From Gemmatimonadota bacterium (GTDB lineage: Bacteria > Gemmatimonadota > Gemmatimonadetes > Gemmatimonadales > Gemmatimonadaceae), in assembly GCA_023249395.1 (NCBI GenBank), contig JAHFCS010000044.1:1-9818 (forward strand): a stretch of 9,818 bases of DNA, written 5' to 3'. A program made the translations under genes and the position numbers. Numbering within the stretch: the first letter of the stretch is position 1; each line of letters begins with the position of its first letter. Below, one piece after another: positions 1 to 4,996 of the stretch. The notes beneath the pieces are model-generated. The model was not told the DNA's origin. It did no database searches and worked only from the letters and a program-made list of their open reading frames with translations.

Positions 1-1
1 C

Positions 2-1015
2 GAAGGAGCGGAAGATGGAATCGCCACCGCGAGTGGAATGGCGGCCGTGTTTGCAACACTCTCGCCGCTCCTCAATAGCGGCGATCACGTCGTGGCGTCG
101 CGCGCTCTTTTCGGCTCTACCCATCAGCTCTTCACGAAGATCTACCCGAAATGGGGGATAACGCACACCTATGTGGATGCCAGCAGGTCGGTGGACGAGT
201 GGGAGAGCGCGCTCCGGCCGGAGACGAAGATCCTCTTCGTCGAGACGCCGTCGAATCCGGGACTGGAGCTGATCGACCTGGAGGCGCTTGGCGCATTGTG
301 CAAGCGACGCGCGATCACGTTCGTGGTGGACAACTGCTTCCCCACTCCCGTCCTTCAGCAGCCGATCCGGTTCGGCGCCGACCTCGTAATCCATTCGGCC
401 ACAAAGTTCATCGACGGACAGGGCCGGACTTTGGGCGGCGCGATCGTGGGCCGAGCGGATCTCATCGCGGAAGTGCGCTACTTCACGCGGCACACCGGTC
501 CGTCGCTCTCGCCGTTCAATGCCTGGGTGTTGTCGAAGAGTCTCGAGACGTTGTCACTCCGAATGGAGCGTCATTGCGCGAACTCGCTCGCGATCGCGCG
601 GCATTTCGAGGGGCATCCGGAGGTCGAGCGCGTGCTCTATCCATTCCTTGAGAGCCATCCGCAGTTCGATCTCGCCCGGCGGCAGATGAGCGCCGGTGGC
701 GGTATCGTGGTGCTCGTGTTGCCTGGGGGCCTCGATCGTGCGCGCGCCTTCATCGATTCACTCGAGCTGCTGTCGCATTCGCCCAACCTCGGCGACACCC
801 GCACGATCGTCACGCACCCGTCGTCCACGACGCACTCCAAGCTGACGGAGGAAGAACGTCAGCGGGTGGGAATAGTGCCGGGACTCATCCGGATTTCAGT
901 GGGGCTCGAGCACATCGACGACGTCATCGCCGACGTGGAGCACGCGCTCGAGGTGAGTCGATTGCCGGGAGTCGATTCCACGCGGCGGGATTTGCTGTCG
1001 CACGTCAACCCTTGA
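2..1015 (+). CDS. metZ: O-succinylhomoserine sulfhydrylase (MetZ-type Cys/Met PLP enzyme), 5' end missing
   Basis: Cytoplasmic pyridoxal-phosphate enzyme of the Cys/Met metabolism family. MetZ makes homocysteine from O-succinylhomoserine and sulfide in methionine synthesis. The reading frame is open from base 2, so 337 residues are present. The family is about 390-400 long, so roughly 60 N-terminal residues lie outside the window. An ATG at 38 is in frame but falls inside the conserved ATASGMAA segment, so it is not the true start. Visible motifs are SGMAA and FGST (cofactor phosphate region), VETPSNP, VDNCF, and SATKFIDGQGR, whose Lys codon at 404-406 is the Schiff-base lysine. Near the C-terminus are THPSSTTH and RISVGLEH, the latter carrying the carboxylate-binding Arg. 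The DGQGR wording after the lysine and the NCF segment fit MetZ better than MetB or MetC, although substrate choice within this family is not certain from sequence. No frameshift is seen. Confidence 0.87.
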   Translation, partial: EGAEDGIATASGMAAVFATLSPLLNSGDHVVASRALFGSTHQLFTKIYPKWGITHTYVDASRSVDEWESALRPETKILFVETPSNPGLELIDLEALGALCKRRAITFVVDNCFPTPVLQQPIRFGADLVIHSATKFIDGQGRTLGGAIVGRADLIAEVRYFTRHTGPSLSPFNAWVLSKSLETLSLRMERHCANSLAIARHFEGHPEVERVLYPFLESHPQFDLARRQMSAGGGIVVLVLPGGLDRARAFIDSLELLSHSPNLGDTRTIVTHPSSTTHSKLTEEERQRVGIVPGLIRISVGLEHIDDVIADVEHALEVSRLPGVDSTRRDLLSHVNP

Positions 1016-1024
1016 GGGGCGATT

Positions 1025-1048
1025 CTCGTTTCAGGGAGCCTCAACGAG
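1025..1048 (+). terminator. Hairpin just after metZ, possible terminator
   Basis: CTCGTT (1025-1030) pairs with AACGAG (1043-1048), and an inner AGG/CCT pairing (1033-1035 with 1039-1041) closes a 3-base loop. It starts 10 bases after the metZ stop codon. No T-run follows, so intrinsic termination is doubtful; it may only be an mRNA 3'-end structure. Confidence 0.25.
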
Positions 1049-1058
1049 CTCGTCGGGC

Positions 1059-1087
1059 TTGATTAATAGCCAGACAGGCCGTAGTAT
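1059..1087 (+). promoter_or_regulatory. Putative sigma70-type promoter of the toxin-antitoxin operon
   Basis: TTGATT at 1059-1064 and TAGTAT at 1082-1087 are separated by 17 bases, each matching 4 of 6 consensus positions. Transcription would start near 1094, leaving a leader of about 44 bases before the GTG at 1138. This stretch is the most AT-rich part of the gap. It is a pattern match only. Confidence 0.38.
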
Positions 1088-1113
1088 TAGCAATAGCTGG
1101 CCAGACTAGCTGG
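1069..1113 (+). repeat. Repeat cluster, candidate operator for the antitoxin
   Basis: GCCAGAC occurs at 1069-1075 and 1100-1106. TAGCTGG occurs at 1094-1100 and 1107-1113, 13 bases apart. CTGGCCAG at 1097-1104 is a perfect 8-base palindrome, and CCAG (1101-1104) and CTGG (1110-1113) form a second inverted pair. The cluster covers the predicted transcription start of the downstream toxin-antitoxin genes. Phd/YefM antitoxins, alone or with toxin, typically bind palindromes at their own promoter, so autorepression here is a reasonable inference. Confidence 0.4.
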
Positions 1114-1137
1114 TTACGCTGGCGTTAGGGGGCCCCT

Positions 1138-1395
1138 GTGAGCGTCTGGACATTGGAAAAGGCAAAAAACCAGTTGTCGGAAGTAGTGCGGCGCGCGCTG
1201 GCGCACGACCCCCAGGAGGTCAAGCGAGGACGTCATGACGCAGTCGTTGTGGTCAGCAAGGAGGATTACGAGCGTCTGGTGGCCCCGTCCGGACTCGTTG
1301 ATTTCATGAGACGATCACCTCTGGCACAGGCAGTAGCACACGGCGAGGTGGATCTTGATCGCGCTCGCGATTTCGGGCGCGACATCGAATTATGA
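1138..1395 (+). CDS. Antitoxin of the Phd/YefM family
   Basis: An 85-residue protein expected to bind and neutralise the PIN toxin encoded 12 bases downstream, and to repress the shared promoter. The N-terminal half (about residues 1-48) has the family pattern: a W-x-L-x-x-A-K-N-x-L-S-E-V-V-like opening, a basic segment around KRGRHDAVVVVS, then EDYERL. The C-terminal third (about 52-85, SGLVDFMRRSPLA onward, rich in Asp and Arg) is the part that usually folds onto the toxin. The start is GTG at 1138, preceded by a G-rich stretch (TAGGGGG at about 1126-1132) as ribosome binding site. The first residues, SVWTLEKAKNQLSEVV, align with the usual Phd start. A Phd-type antitoxin paired with a VapC/FitB-type toxin is a known mixed arrangement. 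Confidence 0.88.
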   Translation: MSVWTLEKAKNQLSEVVRRALAHDPQEVKRGRHDAVVVVSKEDYERLVAPSGLVDFMRRSPLAQAVAHGEVDLDRARDFGRDIEL

Positions 1396-1407
1396 GTCGA
1401 TAGCCCG

Positions 1408-1842
1408 ATGCGCTATTTGCTCGACACGAACATTCTGTCCGAGCTCGTCAAGCCCAATCCCGCTCACCGCGTCGTGACCTGGGTGAGCAGCCATCCCACA
1501 CTCGACTATTTCGTGAGTGTCCTCACCATTGGTGAAATCGTGAGGGGCACGCAATCCATGGCAGGGGGAAGACGGAGGACAGAGCTCGAGGACTGGGTTA
1601 TCCACGAGCTGCCCAAGCAGTTTCTTGGGCGCGTGCTTCCGGTGGATACCGAAGTCGCCTCGGAGTGGGGACGACTCACCGCCGCGGCAACAGCGCTTGG
1701 CCGGCCACTCCCTGTGATTGACGGGCTGCTTCTCGCCACGGCGGGCGTAAATGCATTGACGTTTGTCACGCGGAACGCAAGCGATTGTGACGACCATGGT
1801 GTTCCCGTGATCGATCCCTGGCGCCATGAACCAACAGGCTAG
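1408..1842 (+). CDS. vapC: PIN-domain ribonuclease toxin, VapC/FitB type
   Basis: A 144-residue protein, normal for a single PIN domain. PIN toxins are Mg-dependent ribonucleases that cut specific RNAs and stop translation when the antitoxin is lost. The acidic active-site set is intact: Asp6 in LLDTNILSEL, Glu43 in LTIGEIVRG, Asp105 in PVIDGLLLATA, and Asp126 in FVTRNASD, followed by the GVPVIDPW ending typical of FitB-like members. The gene starts 12 bases after the antitoxin stop and lacks a good ribosome binding site, so translation probably depends on coupling to the antitoxin. A three-codon mini-ORF (1392-1403) overlaps the antitoxin stop and ends just before the toxin ATG. The target RNA cannot be predicted. 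All catalytic residues are present, so the toxin is likely active. Confidence 0.93.
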   Translation: MRYLLDTNILSELVKPNPAHRVVTWVSSHPTLDYFVSVLTIGEIVRGTQSMAGGRRRTELEDWVIHELPKQFLGRVLPVDTEVASEWGRLTAAATALGRPLPVIDGLLLATAGVNALTFVTRNASDCDDHGVPVIDPWRHEPTG

Positions 1843-1857
1843 CGCTTTTGGTTCGAT

Positions 1858-3795
1858 CTACCAGGCAATTCCGTAGTCCTCGCCGTGGTTGCTCGACCCG
1901 CCCCACATCGACCCGTGCGCCCTGTCGAAGAGAATGGCGTTGATGGGACCCGAGGTCAGCTTTTGGAACTGGAGCTTGTAGCCCATCCGCTCCAGCTCCT
2001 TGCGGACGCTGTCGGAGGTGGACGTCGCGATGAGCATCTCGCCCGGCCGTGATTCGTGCTGAGCGAACGTTGAGCGCATCTGGAAGCTGTTGATGTTCGG
2101 CGCTTCCACCGCCTGTTGTACCGTCATCCCGAACTCCACGACGTTCAGGAAGAACTGCAGAAGGTTCTGGTCCTGTGAATCACCGCCCTGCACCGCGAAG
2201 GAGATGTATGGGATCCCATCTTTTAGGGCCATCGTCGGAGTCAGCGTCACGCGAGGATGTTTTCCCGGTTCTATGACGTTGAACGGACCGTCCTGGGGAT
2301 CCGTGGCGAACGCCTGAGCCCGCTGGCTCAGCCCAACGCCCGTGTGACCGGCGATGACGGCCGGAACCCATCCGCCACTCGGTGTCACCGAGACCACCCA
2401 TCCCTCCTCGTCGGCGGCTTCGATCGACGTCGTCCCGGCGTAGAACGCCTCCTTGAACGCCGAGTCCGCTGCCGCGGATTGCAGTATCGGTGCAGTCGTA
2501 CCGCTGTCCGCGCCGGCCGGTGGTTTGTCCTGCTGGCCGCTCTTCGGCATCCCCGCCACTGCGCCCCTCACCGTCCACTTCGCGAGGACAGCCGCGAAGG
2601 GGTTTGCTCCTCCCTGAAATGGATACGGATCCCCCGGTTTGATCGTCGAGTCGTTTCGCGTCCAGTTGATCTGCGCGTACCGCGTCTTCGCATAGTCCTT
2701 CGACAGCAAGCCCTTCACCGGCTCGGCGGGCGGGAAGTACGGATCGCCGTAATAAAAATCGCGATCGGCGAAAGCGAGGCTCATCGACTGGTAGATCGCG
2801 TGCATGTACCTCGGCGAGTTGTATCCCATCGCCTTGAGATCTGCGTTCTCGAGGATGTTGAGCGCCTGGAGCATCACCGGTCCCTGCTGCCAGAAGGGAA
2901 GCTTGTAGACTTCGATCCCCTTGTAGGTAGTGCTCACCGGCTCTTCGATGCGGACCTTCCAGTTGGCGAGATCCTGCATCGTGATCAGACCTCCGTCCTC
3001 CTGAACGCCGCGCACCAGCTCCTGCGCGATGTCGCCCCTGTAGAAGCGATCGTATGCCGTGTAGATCGCCTCCTTCCTGCTCTTTCCGCTGGCCAACGCG
3101 TTCTGCTCGGCCTCGACCAGCTTGCGAAGCGTCACGGCGAGATCTTTCTGGACGAAAATCTCTCCCGCCTCCGGCGCTTCCCGTGCCTGCCCCGCATGAG
3201 TGAGGAAGATCGCCGGAGAGTACTTCCACTGCTTGATCCATTTCTTGTTCGTCTCGATCGAGTTGGCGGTCTGCGCTTCCATCGGATATCCATCGGCCAT
3301 CTGGATCGCCGGCTCGAGAATGTCCTTGAGCGAAAGCTTGCCGTACTCGGCGAGCATGGTCATCAGACCGCCCGGCGTTCCCGGTGTGACCGCCGCAAGC
3401 GGACCGTACTCCGGCGGGAAGCGGTACCCTTTCGACTTGTAGAAGGCGACCGTCGCACCCGAAGGCGCGACGCCCAGGGCATTGATTCCGATGACCTTCT
3501 TCGTGTGCGGGTTGTAGATCAGCGCCTGCGTCTCTCCACCCCACGACAGGACGTCCCACATCGTCGTGCCCGCGGCGAGCATTGCGCATGCCGCATCGAC
3601 GGCGTTTCCGCCCTTCTGGAATGTCATTGCGCCGGCCGTGGCGCTGAGCGGCTTTCCGGTAATTGCAAGCCAGTGCTTCGCGTGGAGGGGCGGCTTTGCG
3701 GTTTTGAGCGGAGGCATCTGCCCCTGCAGCGAACCCGCTGCGATTGCCAGAGGCGCAATCGAGAGCCGCACCACGCGAAGGATGTTGAATGTCAT
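1858..3795 (-). CDS. ggt: Gamma-glutamyltranspeptidase-superfamily Ntn-hydrolase, exported, atypical substrate pocket
   Basis: A 645-residue proenzyme of the GGT family, which self-cleaves into large and small subunits and transfers or hydrolyses gamma-glutamyl groups outside the cytoplasm. The N-terminus has Arg7/Arg10 and a hydrophobic stretch (11-20), consistent with a signal peptide. Large-subunit landmarks are GGNAVDAACA (62-71), TPGTPGG (137-143) and DGGLITMQDLANW (267-279). The processing and nucleophile residue is Thr455 in AGTTS (codon 2431-2433), with the GG pair at 537-538. A Pro/Ala/Gly/Gln-rich insertion (about 405-445) precedes the cleavage site. Gamma-glutamate-binding positions of the E. 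coli enzyme appear changed: Arg114 to Leu107, Asn411 to about Gly475, Ser462/Ser463 to Val516/Thr517. The substrate may therefore not be glutathione. The ATG at 3795 has an in-frame stop immediately upstream. The 3' end faces the toxin gene across 15 bases. Confidence 0.9.
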   Translation of the reverse strand: MTFNILRVVRLSIAPLAIAAGSLQGQMPPLKTAKPPLHAKHWLAITGKPLSATAGAMTFQKGGNAVDAACAMLAAGTTMWDVLSWGGETQALIYNPHTKKVIGINALGVAPSGATVAFYKSKGYRFPPEYGPLAAVTPGTPGGLMTMLAEYGKLSLKDILEPAIQMADGYPMEAQTANSIETNKKWIKQWKYSPAIFLTHAGQAREAPEAGEIFVQKDLAVTLRKLVEAEQNALASGKSRKEAIYTAYDRFYRGDIAQELVRGVQEDGGLITMQDLANWKVRIEEPVSTTYKGIEVYKLPFWQQGPVMLQALNILENADLKAMGYNSPRYMHAIYQSMSLAFADRDFYYGDPYFPPAEPVKGLLSKDYAKTRYAQINWTRNDSTIKPGDPYPFQGGANPFAAVLAKWTVRGAVAGMPKSGQQDKPPAGADSGTTAPILQSAAADSAFKEAFYAGTTSIEAADEEGWVVSVTPSGGWVPAVIAGHTGVGLSQRAQAFATDPQDGPFNVIEPGKHPRVTLTPTMALKDGIPYISFAVQGGDSQDQNLLQFFLNVVEFGMTVQQAVEAPNINSFQMRSTFAQHESRPGEMLIATSTSDSVRKELERMGYKLQFQKLTSGPINAILFDRAHGSMWGGSSNHGEDYGIAW

Positions 3796-3839
3796 CTATG
3801 CAAGATAGGCCAATGCTCACGGCAAAAAGCACCGAGAGG

Positions 3840-3869
3840 GGCATAGCGGCGTGCGGATAGCTTTGTCAG
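3840..3869 (-). promoter_or_regulatory. Possible promoter of the GGT-like gene
   Basis: On the minus strand CTGACA (3869-3864, 5 of 6 to the -35 consensus) lies 18 bases before TATGCC (3845-3840, 3 of 6 to the -10 consensus). Transcription would start about 35-40 bases before the ATG at 3795. No strong ribosome binding site is visible before that ATG. Weak pattern match. Confidence 0.25.
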
Positions 3870-3882
3870 CGACCAGCCGCTA
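3844..3882. repeat. Inverted repeat flanking the possible ggt promoter
   Basis: TAGCGGC (3844-3850) and GCCGCTA (3876-3882) form a perfect 7-base inverted pair with a 25-base spacer. The arms sit at the -10 and just upstream of the -35 of the candidate promoter, which could suit a dimeric regulator, or it could be chance. Confidence 0.25.
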
Positions 3883-3938
3883 GCGAACGACATAGAACGT
3901 ACGGCGATGAAATGGTCGAGCTTCGAGCAACTGCGCCA

Positions 3939-4193
3939 TTAGCCTCGGTATTCGCCTGTCGTCCGCGTCTTAACTCCACCGACAGGTTCATCGCTACCCG
4001 CGGAGAAAATCTGCAGCGCAGAAATCTGGCTCCAGTGGACCATCAGTTGATTGCCCGGGAGAATGGTCACGATGCTCACGTCGTCGGAGCGATTCCGCAG
4101 AAGTTCCGCCACCGCCTCGACAGCTCCCGCCGCAATCGTCAGCTGGTGGCCGCCGTTGAGATACAGCTTGCCGCCGGTGATCTGTTTTGCCAT
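3939..4193 (-). CDS. Small protein of unknown function (84 residues)
   Basis: Not assigned to a named family. The coding frame carries a protein-like core: an opening MAKQITGGKLYLNGG, an amphipathic segment with AVEAVAELL (24-32), an alternating hydrophobic run VSIVTILPG (39-47), then HWSQISALQIFS (53-64). This looks like a small alpha/beta fold. The polar tail (65-84) is probably disordered. No signal peptide or membrane segment is seen. The start at 4193 was chosen because GGGGG lies 6 bases upstream on the coding strand. An ATG at 4232 would add 13 basic, low-complexity residues with no clear ribosome binding site. It lies 143 bases upstream of the GGT-like gene in the same direction and is divergent from the membrane-anchored small gene on the other side. 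It could be cytoplasmic; function unknown. Confidence 0.6.
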   Translation of the reverse strand: MAKQITGGKLYLNGGHQLTIAAGAVEAVAELLRNRSDDVSIVTILPGNQLMVHWSQISALQIFSAGSDEPVGGVKTRTTGEYRG

Positions 4194-4375
4194 CCGCGAC
4201 CCCCATCGAAGACGTGCCCCCCGGGCAACCATTGAGCGAAGGCGACCGCCGGAACATTACCGAGGCCAGCGGCCACCCGCGAGATGCATTTCACGCCGAC
4301 CCTTTCGCCAGTCCCGGAAGCCCTTCTGCAGGGGGTTGAAACAAACCGCCCCCGTTCTTCCGTTGGGTGAATTGT

Positions 4376-4753
4376 ATGTTATTCGACCCCCGATTCGTCT
4401 TCGCCTTCACCATCCTGGTGGCCGTCACAGGCTTCGTCATACGGTCCGTGATGAGGACCTGGTTCAACCGGGGGCAGGGCGGCGGCTCCGCGACCGGAAG
4501 GTTGGCGAAAATGGAGGAGCGGATCGCAAGAATCGAGGACGCAACCAGCGGACTGGTGGCCGAGTTCGCCGCAGTGAGGGAGCGCGAGCGATTCATGACG
4601 CAGCTCGTCGAATCCCGCGCCCGGAAAGACGCGCGCGCAATGGCCGAGTCGTCGTCGAGCGCTGTTAGTGGCGCGGCCGATGAAACATCGCCGTTCGTCG
4701 TCCAGACAGTCTCTGCTGTACGTCGCACCGCCAAGCCCGGCGGCACGATATAA
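4376..4753 (+). CDS. Small membrane-anchored coiled-coil protein, unknown function (125 residues)
   Basis: Residues about 8-24 (VFAFTILVAVTGFVIRS) form one hydrophobic membrane segment close to the N-terminus. A Gly/Arg linker follows, then a charged heptad-like region (about 42-82, with KMEERIARIED and RERERFMTQLVESR) predicted to form a coiled coil. The tail is Ser/Ala-rich and then basic. The long part would face the cytoplasm by the positive-inside rule (Arg23, Arg27, Arg32). The start at ATG 4376 places GGG (4365-4367) 8 bases upstream. A GTG at 4367 is in frame and would add three residues (MNC). No enzymatic motif is present. Single-TM/coiled-coil proteins like this are often accessory or scaffold proteins, but no partner is evident here apart from the neighbouring small genes. 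Confidence 0.62.
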   Translation: MLFDPRFVFAFTILVAVTGFVIRSVMRTWFNRGQGGGSATGRLAKMEERIARIEDATSGLVAEFAAVRERERFMTQLVESRARKDARAMAESSSSAVSGAADETSPFVVQTVSAVRRTAKPGGTI

Positions 4754-4799
4754 GAGGTCGGTTTTCCCTTCCCCGTGGCACTCTCCGTGCGCTGAAATC

Positions 4800-4821
4800 T
4801 CCTCCTGGTTGCACAGGAGGA
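4800..4821 (+). promoter_or_regulatory. Hairpin burying a consensus Shine-Dalgarno sequence
   Basis: TCCTCCTG (4800-4807) pairs perfectly with CAGGAGGA (4814-4821) around the six-base loop GTTGCA. The 3' arm contains AGGAGG (4815-4820), which is 5 bases before the ATG at 4826. The 5' arm contains CCTCCT, the same sequence as the 16S rRNA anti-Shine-Dalgarno. In RNA the hairpin would hide the ribosome binding site. No T-run follows, so it does not look like an intrinsic terminator, although it also sits 46 bases after the stop of the upstream gene. Confidence 0.45.
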
Positions 4822-4825
4822 ATGC

Positions 4826-4996
4826 ATGACCCCCCATCATGATCGGCAGCTCCGCGGCGATCCTCGCGGTGACGTGCCGGTGAAGAGCCCGCCGCCTCAG
4901 CCCGCCGATGCTCCTCCGGCTACCGAGACCCCGGCACGGACTCCATCACGTGAAGCTTCCGCCCGAGAAAATTCGCCGTCGCGCTATCAGCCTTGA
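4826..4996 (+). CDS. Possible small Pro-rich ORF (56 residues) behind a sequestered ribosome binding site
   Basis: ATG at 4826 has AGGAGG 5 bases upstream, the second-clearest ribosome binding site in the window. The predicted peptide opens MTPHHDRQLRGDPRG, then has a Pro/Ala-rich middle (SPPPQPADAPPATETPA) and a Ser/Arg-rich end. It has no membrane segment, signal peptide or recognised motif and would be disordered. Its last 77 bases run antisense to the 3' end of the S9 peptidase gene, so part of the composition is forced by that gene. The case for it is the ribosome binding site, not the protein. It might be a chance frame after a transcript-end hairpin, or a leader or small regulatory peptide. 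An overlapping ATG at 4822 gives only six codons. Confidence 0.28.
   Translation: MTPHHDRQLRGDPRGDVPVKSPPPQPADAPPATETPARTPSREASARENSPSRYQP

Noticed and set aside
38..40. ATG at 38 as the start of the sulfhydrylase
   Set aside because: The frame is open from base 2 and the residues before this Met (GIATASG) are conserved family sequence, so the true start is upstream of the window.
2180..3844. Long open frame (554 codons) on the minus strand overlapping the GGT-like gene
   Set aside because: It is a frame-shadow of the GGT-like gene in GC-rich DNA. Its translation is Arg/Gly/Asp-rich with no domain, while the overlapping frame carries clear GGT motifs.
2257..3846. Long open frame (529 codons) on the plus strand opposite the GGT-like gene
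   Set aside because: Antisense shadow. The product is extremely Arg- and Leu-rich with no recognisable motif and no fitting ribosome binding site.
4336..4366. TTGAAA at 4336-4341 as a promoter -35 for the small membrane gene
   Set aside because: No acceptable -10 sequence at 15-19 bases downstream; that stretch is GC-rich without TA steps.
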